DNA of 64,000 nucleotides from Candidatus Contubernalis alkalaceticus (GCF_022558445.1 NZ_CP054699.1:700001-764000); one strand, 5' to 3'. Positions 35,132 through 44,278 are shown, counted from the stretch's first letter. The notes: generated from the letters alone by a model not told the origin. Program-made: numbers and translations.

Positions 35132-35980
35132 ATGGCAAATATAGCACATGAAACTGAAAATCAACTACCTGTTACAAAAAGTATCTACTATTTCTCAGGA
35201 ACAGGTAATTCATATTATGTTGCCAAAACAATTGCTGATAGTATAGGTGCGGTATTAAAACCAATAGTATCACTAAAGAAAGGAGATGTCATTGAAGCCG
35301 ACATACTGTGTTTTATTTTTCCTGTTTATGATTTTAAGCCACCTAAGAAGGTTACTGAAATTGTTGAGAACCTATCAAAAATAAGCGCAAATTATACTAT
35401 AGCTATAGGTACATATGGAGTAGCATTATCTTCGACATTGAATTATTTTAAAAAATCTTTAAATCAAAAAGGTGTTATTCTTTCTAGAGGCTATGGCATC
35501 AAATTACCCCATAATGCGGTTGGTTCAATAGGTTTTACTGATGAAGAAAATTACACAAGAATTTTAAGGGCAGATAAAAAGATATGTGATATAGTAGGGA
35601 ACATTCAAGCAAGAACTGTCGGAGATATTGAAAAAACATCTATTTTTGAAAACATGACCATTTTAAAACAATTTCCACACATCATTAAGCTCCTGTTTAT
35701 ACTGCTTTTTAAAGGTCCAAAATCCTTAGAGTTTACTGTAACAGGTGACTGTATAAGCTGTTATCAATGTAAAAAGATTTGTCCGGTAAATAACATCGAA
35801 TGGGTTAATGGAAAACCAGATTTTGGAAAAGATTGTACCGGTTGTTTTGCATGCCTGCAATGGTGTCCTAAGTCTGCAATTCGTATCGGTAAATATGGTT
35901 TTAAAGGAATATGTATGAAACACTACCATCATCCAAAAGTAAAAGCTGTGGATTTAATTATGGATAGTTCAAGGGAATAA
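35132..35980 (+). CDS. EFR1-type flavodoxin-ferredoxin protein 1
   Basis: 282 residues from ATG at 35132, ten bases after TTGGAGG. The N-terminal flavodoxin-like domain has [20 protein letters not shown], with SGTGNS as FMN phosphate loop. The C-terminal domain has two 4Fe-4S motifs, CISCYQCKKICP and CTGCFACLQWCP (about 215-260). It is a cytosolic electron carrier joining FMN and iron-sulfur centres, common in multiple copies in anaerobes. The partner is unknown. It lies 41 bp upstream of a paralogue, likely one operon. Confidence 0.88.
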   Translation: MANIAHETENQLPVTKSIYYFSGTGNSYYVAKTIADSIGAVLKPIVSLKKGDVIEADILCFIFPVYDFKPPKKVTEIVENLSKISANYTIAIGTYGVALSSTLNYFKKSLNQKGVILSRGYGIKLPHNAVGSIGFTDEENYTRILRADKKICDIVGNIQARTVGDIEKTSIFENMTILKQFPHIIKLLFILLFKGPKSLEFTVTGDCISCYQCKKICPVNNIEWVNGKPDFGKDCTGCFACLQWCPKSAIRIGKYGFKGICMKHYHHPKVKAVDLIMDSSRE

Positions 35981-36021
35981 GGGAGATTGGAACAAGTTTT
36001 CCCAGAAGGAGAAAATGAAAA

Positions 36022-36891
36022 ATGGGAAATATAGATATATATTACTTCTCAGGTACAGGCAATACATTATACATAGTAAATAAGTTGAAAGAACACATTC
36101 CTGAAATCAGAATGATACCTGTAGCATCACTATTAAATGTTGATGGTTGGATATACTCAGAAAGTAAAACCATTGGATTTTGTTTCCCAAATCATGCAGG
36201 TCATCTGCCGATCCCAATGAAAATGCTTATTAAAAAACTTCATCTGGAAGGAGATGAATACCTTTTTGCTCTATGTAATAGTGCTTTCTCGAAAAGCTTT
36301 GCTCCTGAAGATATAGATAAAATTCTGAGAAAAAAGAGTTGCAGGCTTAGTGCACATTTTAATCTGATCATGCCTGACAATCATGCTATAGTGACTAAGG
36401 ATTATAGAATTCCCTGTAAAGAAGAATTTAAGAGATGTGAAGATCAGGTGCAGGCAAAGCTCGATCATATCAAAGAAATAATCATCAATAGGGATACGTA
36501 TAATGAGAAAGATGCTCGACCTGCTCCGTTTCCTCTATGGATAGATAAAGTATTACGCCCGCTGATATTTTACCTTGTGGAAAAGCACCCTTCTTCAGTA
36601 TTGAAAGGTGCTTTTTATGCCGATTCAAAATGTAATGGCTGTACAATATGCAAGAAAGTATGTCCGGCAGATCGCATTGCTATCATAGATGGCAGGCCTG
36701 TATTCGATTGTAAAAAAACCTGTTTTGGATGTTATGCATGCTTAAACTTTTGCCCTGTTGAATCGTTACAGGGGGGATCAAAATGGTATAATGGTCGATC
36801 CTATACTACCGATAATGGAAGATATCCGCACCCCTATGCGAGTGCCAACGATATAGCAAAACAAAAAATGGCTTGGGGTAATCATAAATAG
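36022..36891 (+). CDS. EFR1-type flavodoxin-ferredoxin protein 2
   Basis: 289 residues. [20 protein letters not shown] gives the flavodoxin loop, and [12 protein letters not shown] and [12 protein letters not shown] the two clusters. The C-terminal [18 protein letters not shown] resembles that of the broken third copy at 34.9 kb, so these three arose by local duplication. AGAAGGAGAAAA is the ribosome site. Confidence 0.88.
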   Translation: MGNIDIYYFSGTGNTLYIVNKLKEHIPEIRMIPVASLLNVDGWIYSESKTIGFCFPNHAGHLPIPMKMLIKKLHLEGDEYLFALCNSAFSKSFAPEDIDKILRKKSCRLSAHFNLIMPDNHAIVTKDYRIPCKEEFKRCEDQVQAKLDHIKEIIINRDTYNEKDARPAPFPLWIDKVLRPLIFYLVEKHPSSVLKGAFYADSKCNGCTICKKVCPADRIAIIDGRPVFDCKKTCFGCYACLNFCPVESLQGGSKWYNGRSYTTDNGRYPHPYASANDIAKQKMAWGNHK

Positions 36892-36893
36892 AT

Positions 36894-37246
36894 ATGTGTT
36901 CCCCTGGAGCTTTCGTTAATGCATATACAGATACGGAACTGGTATTTCCAGTTCATTTGAATCCAGTTGTTAAAAATTTAGCATATGAAATTCTCGGAAG
37001 GACTCCCCGGGTTCATTTAATTGAACCCTTAGATTATGCTCCCTTCGCAAATTTAATGGCAAGATCTTATTTAGTATTGTCTGATTCCGGTGGCATTCAA
37101 GAAGAAGCTCCGGCTCTAGGGAAACCAGTTCTTGTATTGAGAACAGAAACTGAGAGGCCGGAAGCTGTTGAGGCAGGGACAGTCAGCCGTGGAGATGGTT
37201 GCCTTTGGAGGCGAAGACAGCAAAATATAGGATCAATTCCTCCCAT
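36894..37246 (+). pseudogene. wecB: UDP-GlcNAc 2-epimerase (WecB/MnaA), C-terminal fragment
   Basis: [40 protein letters not shown] and [20 protein letters not shown] then [18 protein letters not shown] are the last third of WecB-type epimerases, with the conserved DSGGIQEE active-site loop. The front is missing, and at about 37195 it runs into foreign sequence and then a VIT/vWA scrap. Not functional. Confidence 0.85.
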
Positions 37247-37300
37247 ACCTTTTTTGTGGCAGTAGAAGAGAGGAAAGATAAGGCTACAAAAATAGATTAA
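37247..37300 (+). pseudogene. VIT/vWA protein scrap
   Basis: [12 protein letters not shown] then stop, matching TSFVAVEERTDK at 26052. 37301-37459 holds no recognised gene apart from a frame from 37368 (ISQPGHALYSIGIYGKAWGV) that I cannot place. Confidence 0.6.
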
Positions 37301-37459
37301 AGGATGTTTTATTTTATGAGCAAAAAGAACGAGGGGTAAAGAGGTGCGGGACTGACCTTATACTCATGCACAATAATATTTCGCAGCCCGGCCATGCGCT
37401 TTATTCAATCGGTATTTACGGGAAGGCCTGGGGTGTTTGGACGGAGGATGATCCGACTA

Positions 37460-37837
37460 CTATACCCTCTTTATGCTCTTCATATCAAAATACACATTTC
37501 TTAACCTGAAGGGAGCCGGACAGGAAGATAGCAGGCGTATTTTATCAATATCGCTTATTCTTTTAGAATAATAGTAAGGTTCATCAAAACTTAATATATC
37601 ATCCCGTAACCACTCAGGCACATCTAGGTTTAACTTTTGTAACGAGTAGTCAATTAGCGCAGAAACTTTAGTTAAAAACTTAATTTCCTCTTCATTACAT
37701 AAATCTAATTTTAAGTCTTCAGACAGGCTAATCAGAAATTCGCTATCCTTTGTTTTTAATAGTTCTAATAACTGATTTATACTTGTATCTTCATCCGGAT
37801 AATCAAATAAGGCTTGTAAATAATTATTCCCAATCAT
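37460..37837 (-). CDS. Companion protein of a nucleotidyltransferase remnant
   Basis: 125 residues, acidic, cytosolic. The C-terminal WLRDDILSFDEPYYYSKRIS and SSCPAPFRLRNVYFDMKSI look conserved in type and recall proteins encoded next to DUF6036-like nucleotidyltransferases. The frame overlaps the neighbour by 14 bp. A role in a toxin-antitoxin or defence pair is only a guess. Confidence 0.5.
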   Translation of the reverse strand: MIGNNYLQALFDYPDEDTSINQLLELLKTKDSEFLISLSEDLKLDLCNEEEIKFLTKVSALIDYSLQKLNLDVPEWLRDDILSFDEPYYYSKRISDIDKIRLLSSCPAPFRLRNVYFDMKSIKRV

Positions 37838-38040
37838 AGCCCAGATCCTCTCCCAGGTATTTTATAAAATTGAATTGTCTTTCTCCAATTAAGGTTGCTG
37901 GAATATACTTTAATACGATTTCCATCAGTTTTTCCCGAGTAGTTACGTTTAATTTCCTGCACAATAAATTAGCATCCATAAAATCTTTTGCAGGTTCTGC
38001 TCTAGCCGCCACACGAGAAGATATGTCTTTGAGTTTATAG
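37824..38040 (-). pseudogene. Nucleotidyltransferase (DUF6036/AbiEii-like) C-terminal fragment
   Basis: DISSRVAARAEPAKDFMDAN then LLCRKLNVTTREKLMEIVLK matches the end of such proteins, where a K-D-x-x-D helix follows the catalytic core. The GS(x)xxDxD catalytic front is absent. Upstream lies the promoter region of the VapBC pair. Confidence 0.45.
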
Positions 38041-38099
38041 ACTTATTTGACGTTAAAGAGTTAAAGAGTTATAATAAAAATATATTTGGAGGTGATGTA

Positions 38100-38339
38100 A
38101 TGGCAGAAAAAATTAGTGTTTATATAGATAAGGAACTCCATCGGGCGCTTAAGGCTGAAGCAAGTTTAAGGGGTAAGTCTCTATCTCAATTTATGGTAGA
38201 TGCTGCGCTTAACGCTCTACACTCACCTGGCAGACAAGAATCAGCTTCAAAAATGAACCATATCCGTGAATCAGTTAAGGGGTACGTTTCTTCAGAGGAA
38301 TTAAGAAAAATGCGCAACTTGGGCAGGCAGAATGAATAG
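38100..38339 (+). CDS. Ribbon-helix-helix antitoxin (VapB type)
   Basis: 79 residues. The N-terminal KISVYIDKELHRALKAEASL then RGKSLSQFMVDAAL is a ribbon-helix-helix DNA-binding domain of the Arc/CopG type; the C-terminal tail (NHIRESVKGYVSSEELRKMR) would wrap the toxin. TTGGAGGTGAT precedes ATG. It overlaps the toxin gene by 8 bp. It is expected to repress the pair's own promoter. Confidence 0.88.
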   Translation: MAEKISVYIDKELHRALKAEASLRGKSLSQFMVDAALNALHSPGRQESASKMNHIRESVKGYVSSEELRKMRNLGRQNE

Positions 38340-38751
38340 CACTGTAATTGTAGATGCGTCGGTCGCCTTGTCTTGGATATTACCAGGGGAAAAAACAAAT
38401 AAAACAATACTGTTACGTGACTATGCAGTAGAGAATGGCGATGTTAAATTACTTGTCCCAACAATATTTTGGTATGAAGTGGCAAATGTCCTTTGGGTCG
38501 CTGTTAAAAGAAAAAGAATCGTTCAATCAGAGGCGATAGAAGGCCTTAGAGCGCTGCTGGACTTTAGAATTGATACAGCTGCAACAGATCCTACTGTTAT
38601 TATTTCTATCTCTTTTACCCAAAATATTGCTGTCTATGACTCTGCCTACTTGAGTGTTGCTAAAATTTATAATGCAACTCTCTGGACAATTGATAAAGGC
38701 CTTGTAAAAGCAGCTAAAAACCTAAATGTTTTTGTTGAACCAGAACTATAG
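38332..38751 (+). CDS. PIN-domain toxin (VapC type)
   Basis: 139 residues. PIN-fold acidic residues are visible: Asp in VIVDASVALSWIL, Glu in FWYEVANVLWVA, Asp in AVYDSAYLSVAKIY and Asp in LWTIDKGLVKA. Family members are Mg-dependent RNases that cleave tRNA or rRNA. Coupled to the upstream antitoxin. It seems intact. Confidence 0.9.
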   Translation: MNSTVIVDASVALSWILPGEKTNKTILLRDYAVENGDVKLLVPTIFWYEVANVLWVAVKRKRIVQSEAIEGLRALLDFRIDTAATDPTVIISISFTQNIAVYDSAYLSVAKIYNATLWTIDKGLVKAAKNLNVFVEPEL

Positions 38752-38824
38752 CTCCATTATAAGCTAGATCGGTGCTTTTCTTAAGATAGACTGAGAGCAA
38801 CCATTTGATGATGGGGGTGCTGAG

Positions 38825-39631
38825 ATGTACGGAGCAATAATCGGAGATATCGTTGGGTCCATATATGAAGGAAACAATATAAAGAGAAAAGATTTTGACC
38901 TGTTCGGAAAAGGATGCTGCTTTACAGACGACACAGTCATGACCTGCGCTGTGGCTTCAGCCCTCATGATCTGGAAAAAGTCAAGCAAAAGTATAGACCT
39001 TCATCAGATATTTGTAAATGAAATGCAAAATCTAGGTAGAAAATACCTTAACGCAGGTTACGGTAGAAACTTCCGGCAGTGGATTATGTCAGGTAATCCA
39101 CTGCCATACGGAAGCTGCGGAAACGGATCTGCCATGAGGGTGTCTCCTGTTGGATGGGTGGCAGAAAGCCTGGAGGAGGCTTTGGATCTGGCAAAAAAAT
39201 CTGCAGAGGTCAGTCACAATCATCCAGAGGGAATAAAGGGTGCACAATCTGTTGCCGGTGCCATCTCCCTGGCCCGGATAGGTAAAAGCAAGGAAGAAAT
39301 CAAGGGATACATTGAAAAGGAGTTCTATGATTTGTCTTTTTCGTTAGATGATATCAGGGACACCTATACCTTCGATGTGTCATGTCAAGGTTCTGTGCCC
39401 CAGGCTATCGTATCATTTTTGGATTCTGAGGACTTTGAAGGCACTATTAGAAACGCTATCTCAATCGGTGGGGACAGCGATACAATCGGAGCCATCGCAG
39501 GCAGCATAGGGGATGCCTTCTATGGAGTACCGAGCTATCTCAAGAAAAAAGCTTCTGCCTACCTTCCCAGGGATTTGACAAATATAGTAGAAGAGTTTGG
39601 ATTTCTAATAAACCCACTGTTATTGGCTTAA
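38825..39631 (+). CDS. ADP-ribosylglycohydrolase family protein
   Basis: 268 residues. YGAIIGDIVGSIYEGNN, FTDDTVMTCAVASAL and ISIGGDSDTIGAIAGSIGDA with FYGVP are the two metal-binding motifs and the C-terminal signature of DraG/ARH enzymes, which remove ADP-ribose from proteins or small molecules with two Mg ions. GCGGYGRNFRQWIMSG fits the arginine-ADP-ribose pocket only loosely. It stands alone. Arr at 4.3 kb is an ADP-ribosyltransferase but far away. Confidence 0.9.
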   Translation: MYGAIIGDIVGSIYEGNNIKRKDFDLFGKGCCFTDDTVMTCAVASALMIWKKSSKSIDLHQIFVNEMQNLGRKYLNAGYGRNFRQWIMSGNPLPYGSCGNGSAMRVSPVGWVAESLEEALDLAKKSAEVSHNHPEGIKGAQSVAGAISLARIGKSKEEIKGYIEKEFYDLSFSLDDIRDTYTFDVSCQGSVPQAIVSFLDSEDFEGTIRNAISIGGDSDTIGAIAGSIGDAFYGVPSYLKKKASAYLPRDLTNIVEEFGFLINPLLLA

Positions 39632-39810
39632 TTTCAAGATAATTATATAAGCATCATAAAGATTAAGCAATAACATCATGTCCGTAATAATCATACATTA
39701 CGTCCGGTTGCGTAATATGTTCAAAAAATGTTTTTGGTATTCTATAGTTTCCTCAGTTGTAATTTTCCAATCAGTTATTAGCACAAAGGGTTGTAATTCT
39801 AGTTTGAATC

Positions 39811-40077
39811 TTGGAGGTGGAGATAGGATTTTGTCTCTCCAAACCGGTTCCCGGTAGAGGTGCAATATTCGCAGGGGAAAACCCGGCAGGTAAGCAGGTG
39901 TCGTGTCTGCATAAAGGCCCGTATGCCCAAATGGAGCCGGTATATAACGCCATGATGCAGTGGATGGAGGAGAAGGGCCTTACCCCAACGGGTGTCGCGT
40001 ATGAATTCTACTACAATTCTCCCAACGATGTACCTGAAAGTGAGCTGTTGACTAAAGTAGTATTTCCTTTAAAATAG
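39811..40077 (+). pseudogene. GyrI-like effector-binding domain, C-terminal part
   Basis: 88 codons: CLSKPVPGRGAIFAGENPAG, CLHKGPYAQMEPVYNAMMQW and YEFYYNSPNDVPESELLTKV form the second half of a GyrI-like/AraC effector-binding domain. The first half is missing and TTG at 39811 is only nominally a start, although GGAGGTG lies right there. The 39632-39810 stretch shows no gene. Confidence 0.6.
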
Positions 40078-40258
40078 CGTGTCAGGATTGAAAGAACTGT
40101 CTTCAACCGTTACGAAAACAGCAGAAAACTTTTTCTCATTAAAATATAGCAATCCGGCATCTCTTTATTGTAGAACTATTTCAAGGCAAACCTGACATAT
40201 TATTCATGTAGGGTTTGCTGTGATATGATAAGTTTAGAATTTCAGGGGGTCAGCCAGG

Positions 40259-41143
40259 ATGAAATACCTGCAGGTTAAAACCATGTTATCCCGGGTAAAG
40301 GATTGTAACCACTGGTTTGGTGTACAATACAACCTGAATCTTTACAGGGGCTGCAGCCACGGCTGTATTTACTGCGACTCCCGAAGTGACTGTTACCGGG
40401 TTGATAATTTTGACCAGACAGCAGTAAAAAAGAATGCCTTAAATATTCTGGAGAAAGAGCTGAGGTCTAAAAGAAAAAAGAGCATCATTGGGTTGGGCGC
40501 AATGAGCGATTCATATAATCCTTGTGAGAGCAGATTGAAGCTTACCAGGAATGCCCTGGAGCTGATGAATAAGTATAAATTTGGCGTACATATTCCCACA
40601 AAAGGGATTTTAATATCCAGGGACTGTGACATTTTATTAGAGATGTTGAAACATTCTCCGGTAAGCGCTGCTTTTACTATTACGGTAATTGATGATGTCC
40701 TGTCTTCGAAAATAGAACCTTCAGCACCGGCAGTTTCCAGACGGCTGGATACCCTTAAGTGTTTGGCCAATAAAGGATTTTATGTGGGCATATTAATGAT
40801 GCCCATTCTTCCTTTTATAGGAGATACCGAGGAAAACATAGTTTCTATTATTCATGCGGCGGCCGAGAGGGGTGCATCCTTCATTTATCCCTGGTTTGGA
40901 ATTACTATGCGGAGCGGACAGCGGGAGTATTTTTTAAAAAAATTGGAGGAGCTTTTTTCCGGGATGGGGGAGAAATACCAGTCGTTCTTTGGGCATGCAT
41001 ATCACTGTAATTCCCCCAACAGTAAATATTTATGGAAGGTATTTCGTAATGAATGTGTCCGTCTTGGCATTATATATAAAATGGCTGAGATAATAAAAGG
41101 GGCGGAAAAGAGAGTCATACACAGGCAGCTGTCTCTGTTTTAG
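40259..41143 (+). CDS. SplB-like radical SAM protein
   Basis: 294 residues. Cys32-x3-Cys36-x2-Cys39 (RGCSHGCIYC) binds the 4Fe-4S/SAM centre. DSRSDCYRVDNF and GAMSDSYNPCESRLKLTRNA belong to the spore-photoproduct-lyase-related 'SPL family'; ILMMPILPFIGDTEENI is the barrel's later part. It lacks the C-terminal cysteine needed for a true photoproduct lyase in any position I can assign, so the reaction is unknown. Start after AGGGGG. It stands alone on the plus strand. Confidence 0.88.
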   Translation: MKYLQVKTMLSRVKDCNHWFGVQYNLNLYRGCSHGCIYCDSRSDCYRVDNFDQTAVKKNALNILEKELRSKRKKSIIGLGAMSDSYNPCESRLKLTRNALELMNKYKFGVHIPTKGILISRDCDILLEMLKHSPVSAAFTITVIDDVLSSKIEPSAPAVSRRLDTLKCLANKGFYVGILMMPILPFIGDTEENIVSIIHAAAERGASFIYPWFGITMRSGQREYFLKKLEELFSGMGEKYQSFFGHAYHCNSPNSKYLWKVFRNECVRLGIIYKMAEIIKGAEKRVIHRQLSLF

Positions 41144-41296
41144 ACCCTGTTCTTCCTTTTATTAAAAGTGTCCTGCAAAACCAGGGCTTTTTGTCGTTCA
41201 AGGGATACCACGGTGAACAGTTATTTTTTTAAGGGAAATGATCAGGCTGACAATTCATGCAGTATCTTGCTGGAGGGAGTTTTAAAGGAAGGAAAT

Positions 41297-41746
41297 ATGG
41301 TGGTCAGCGAAGATACTCCCGAGCAATATTCTATTTTTCTGGGACGGGGAATACCTGGTGGACACTTAATGGATGTGGAGGAGAAATATATGACATCTCC
41401 CAAGTTGGCCTACAGTAAATGCTCCGGGAAACCGGGGTGGAACAGTAAATATAAAAAATCTGGAAAGTCCCTTTGTACCCTTTATCCAGAAAAGGACGGT
41501 TTTGTAGCGTTGATTGTCATTTTACAGGATTCTCTCCCAATGGTAGAAGCCATGTACCCTGACTTTGAAAAAGAAGTCGTTGATGTGATTACATCTGCTC
41601 AGCCATTTAATGGGACCTTTTGGCTTATGATTCCGGTAAAAAACAGCAGGGCGCTGGAGAATGTAAAGGACCTTCTTGTTTTAAAGTATAAACCCAAAAA
41701 AAAAGTGATAACTCCTTTCACCATCTATATATCAGATACTTATTGA
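41297..41746 (+). CDS. DUF3788 family protein
   Basis: 149 residues if begun at ATG 41297, after AAGGAAGG; the frame is open upstream to 41168. GKPGWNSKYKKSGKSLCTLY then PEKDGFVALIVI is the DUF3788 hallmark. It is a small cytosolic domain with possible ligand binding and no known reaction. Confidence 0.78.
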   Translation: MVVSEDTPEQYSIFLGRGIPGGHLMDVEEKYMTSPKLAYSKCSGKPGWNSKYKKSGKSLCTLYPEKDGFVALIVILQDSLPMVEAMYPDFEKEVVDVITSAQPFNGTFWLMIPVKNSRALENVKDLLVLKYKPKKKVITPFTIYISDTY

Positions 41747-41898
41747 CTGTGGAGAGAACTGGTTTTATAATGTAGGTGTGCCAAGGATATCCAGAGCAGT
41801 GGGCTGTCTATCCTGAGTCTTCCCCCTGGTTGACGTTTTAAAGGAAAATTGAGGTACTGCATTAAATACTTATTTAATTAAAACTAAGGAGGATGTTA

Positions 41899-43068
41899 AT
41901 GCAATCAGTAACGTTAAAGTATGGCTGTAACCCTAATCAGAAACCTGCAGAAGTACGGGCAGCAGACGGTGAACTACCCCTTGAGGTGCTCAGCGGCAAC
42001 CCTGGTTACATCAATTTCATGGACGCCATGAACTCCTGGCAGCTGGTGAAAGAATTAAAAGCTGCTCTGGAAATGCCCGCTGCCGCTTCCTTTAAGCACG
42101 TCAGCCCTGCGGGTGCCGCCCTGGGACTGCCCCTCTCTGAGGATGAGAAAAAGGCCTACGGGGTGAAAGCTGCCTCATTATCCCCCCTGGCCTGTGCTTA
42201 TATCCGGGCGCGGGGAGCCGATCGGCTGTCATCGTTCGGTGATTGGGCAGCCCTCAGCGACCCCGTGGATCAGGACACTGCAGAAGTGCTAAAGGGGGAA
42301 GTTTCCGACGGGGTTATTGCCCCCGGGTATTCCCCTGAAGCCCTGGAAATTCTCAAAAAGAAAAGGGGCGGCAAGTACAACGTCATTAAGATAGATCCTA
42401 CCTACGAACCTCCCGAACTGGAGACCAGGTTAATCGGCGGCATTGAATTTATGCAAAAAAGAAATACGCACATTCCAGCTTTTGATGACCTGCAGAATAT
42501 CGTGACCGCCGATAAAGAGCTGCCCATGGAAGCTCGTAGGGACATGGTGCTGGCCATGATCACCCTCAAATACACCCAATCCAACTCTGTTTGCTATGTT
42601 TCCAATGGCCAGGTTATCGGAGTGGGCGCGGGCCAGCAGTCAAGAATTCACTGCACTCGCCTGGCAGGCGATAAGGCTGATATCTGGTATCTGAAGCAGC
42701 ATCCCAGGGTATTGGGCTTCCAATTCAAAGCCAAAGTGGGCAAGGCGGAGCGTGACAATGCCATGGACTTGTTTGTCAGGCAAGATACAACAGACTATGA
42801 ACTGAAAACGCTGGCCGCCGTGCTGGAAGAGATTCCGCCAAGACTCAGTGAAGCCGAGCGGGAAGAATGGCTCAAGGGTTTGCAGAACGTTACCATCGGC
42901 TCCGATGCCTTTTTTCCTTTCAGAGATAATATTGACCGGGCGTACAAGAGCGGTGTCAAATACGTGGTTCAGACAGGGGGATCCCTGCGGGACGACCTTG
43001 TTATCGACGCCTGCAACGAATACGACATGGTCATGGTCACCACGGGAATGAGGCTGTTTCATCATTAA
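41899..43068 (+). CDS. purH: AICAR transformylase (PurH, formyltransferase half only)
   Basis: 389 residues from ATG at 41899 (AAGGAGG, 8 bases before). LKYGCNPNQKPAEV, GNPGYINFMDAMNSWQLVKE, ASFKHVSPAGAA and SNSVCYVSNGQVIGVGAGQQ are AICARFT signatures, including the conserved Lys-His catalytic pair; the C-terminus ends DMVMVTTGMRLFHH. It transfers formyl from 10-formyl-tetrahydrofolate to AICAR in purine synthesis. The IMP cyclohydrolase half of ordinary PurH is absent, as in some Clostridia where it is a separate protein. GC is higher than in its neighbours. Followed by a strong stem-loop. Confidence 0.93.
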   Translation: MQSVTLKYGCNPNQKPAEVRAADGELPLEVLSGNPGYINFMDAMNSWQLVKELKAALEMPAAASFKHVSPAGAALGLPLSEDEKKAYGVKAASLSPLACAYIRARGADRLSSFGDWAALSDPVDQDTAEVLKGEVSDGVIAPGYSPEALEILKKKRGGKYNVIKIDPTYEPPELETRLIGGIEFMQKRNTHIPAFDDLQNIVTADKELPMEARRDMVLAMITLKYTQSNSVCYVSNGQVIGVGAGQQSRIHCTRLAGDKADIWYLKQHPRVLGFQFKAKVGKAERDNAMDLFVRQDTTDYELKTLAAVLEEIPPRLSEAEREEWLKGLQNVTIGSDAFFPFRDNIDRAYKSGVKYVVQTGGSLRDDLVIDACNEYDMVMVTTGMRLFHH

Positions 43069-43102
43069 TTACTGGCAAGCTCCGGCACTCTTTAATACCT
43101 TG

Positions 43103-43148
43103 AAACAGCTTGTTAGAGTTCGATTCATGGAACTCCAACAAGCTGTTT
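43103..43148 (+). terminator. Long stem-loop after purH
   Basis: AAACAGCTTGTTAGAGTT and AACTCCAACAAGCTGTTT pair over 18 bp with one mismatch around CGATTCATGG. The same structure with covarying change stands at 51830-51876. It terminates purH. Confidence 0.75.
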
Positions 43149-43152
43149 ATAT

Positions 43153-43290
43153 ATGCTAAACTTTTTGGTGGCCATATTCTTCCTGGCATATATGTTCGTT
43201 CATAATTGGATATTTTTACTATAAACAAAGCAAAAATAACGCAGATAGATGGCTCAATGAGATCCAAAAAACAAGGCGAAAGTGTGGTAA
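43153..43290 (+). pseudogene. Frameshifted copy of the 43-residue membrane peptide
   Basis: MLNFLVAIFFLAYMFVHNWI then stop. In another frame QSKNNADRWLNEIQK continues the match to the intact copy at 52043. Confidence 0.7.
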
Positions 43291-43295
43291 CTTTC

Positions 43296-43868
43296 TCAGC
43301 TGCGCCAAAATGCCTTTTTTCTCAATTTTAAGAGATATTTTTTTTCAGCAGCAACCTTGTCCAGTATTGAATGAAGCAGTTTCGATTTCTCTTTCATCTG
43401 TAATCCCTCAGACTCTTTTTTTGCCCTGTCCAATGATTCTTTTAATTCATCAATCTCCATAACTTCCGCAGCGATGCAGTAATAATTTTTTGAGCGCCCT
43501 TCATTATACTCCTGAAGCATCTCTTTTAGTAATTGTTCCCTGATTATTTGTAACTTCATAAACTCATTTGCTCCATACTTTTGAATAAAAGCGATGTTAT
43601 TTTCCAGTTTCTGATAACACTTAAATGAATCATGCTTACTGCCAAGATCCCTGTGATGCCTCCACTTTTCGCAGGAATTATTTTCTGTGCAATCCCAGCA
43701 AAACTCAACCCCTTTTTTCTTGACCGCACAGGTAATAAAAGGACAGCCGGCAGCCATCCTGTCTTCGCTCTTGCAGCCCAAACACCGGCTTTTGGCCTCC
43801 GTATTGTACCTGGGGCACAGTCTGCAGGAAAGCCCGCAAATTCCAATCTCAGGATATTTGATAATCAC
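43296..43868 (-). CDS. DUF3795-type cysteine-rich protein
   Basis: About 190 residues starting at GTG 43868, six bases after GAGGTG. The frame is open further upstream, but that part is family B repeat. KYPEIGICGLSCRLCPRYNT then CLGCKSE...CPFITCAVKKKGVEFCWDC is the DUF3795 cysteine pattern, likely binding zinc or an iron-sulfur cluster. The long helical C-terminus (ESLDRAKKESEGLQMKEKSK) is unusual. Function unknown. Confidence 0.78.
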   Translation of the reverse strand: MIIKYPEIGICGLSCRLCPRYNTEAKSRCLGCKSEDRMAAGCPFITCAVKKKGVEFCWDCTENNSCEKWRHHRDLGSKHDSFKCYQKLENNIAFIQKYGANEFMKLQIIREQLLKEMLQEYNEGRSKNYYCIAAEVMEIDELKESLDRAKKESEGLQMKEKSKLLHSILDKVAAEKKYLLKLRKKAFWRS

Positions 43869-43969
43869 GGCTTTCACCTCACATTTGATCTGATGTTTGC
43901 TACAAAAACACTTACAATATATTTCCACGCCTCCGTTGAATTTCCTTTTGCGCCTAACAGTTTTATCAT

Positions 43970-44096
43970 CTAATATTAGGGTATTGTGGAAAATAACGAA
44001 GGCAGGGTCTGGATATTCGGGCAATAAATGATAAAACTAGACAATTTGCTACAAAGGGATTCCGACAATTTTGCAGAAATATGATGTAATTAGATG
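43970..44096 (+). repeat. Family B repeat, core and tail
   Basis: Runs from GGGTATTGTGGAAAATAACG through TCTGGATATTCGGGCAATAA to ACAATTTGCTACAAAGGGAT and GATGTAATTAG. The head is missing. Confidence 0.7.
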
Positions 44097-44199
44097 CTCC
44101 TTTTAGAATTACTGCCGGCCTGTTTATATAAGAAGAGTGACTCAGACCATCTTTGGCCCCGATAAAAAGAATTGTTAGGATTTCTTTCCGAACGGGAAC

Positions 44200-44252
44200 G
44201 GGGACAGACCCCTTTTGGGCATTTATGGAAGGATTCCCTTCCATAAATGCCC
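44200..44252. repeat. GGGGACAGACCCC plus 16-bp perfect hairpin
   Basis: GGGGACAGACCCC (44200-44212), four T, then GGGCATTTATGGAAGG (44217-44232) and CCTTCCATAAATGCCC (44237-44252) around ATTC. The first part equals the family A leading hairpin (GGGGACTGACCCC), but the second stem is unrelated in sequence. Confidence 0.75.
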
Positions 44253-44278
44253 GAGCGGTAATCTTCTGCTTATTATTT

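Noticed and set aside
43869-44024. Extended N-terminus of the DUF3795 protein
   Set aside because: The extra codons fall in a family B repeat; GTG at 43868 with GAGGTG fits family length better.
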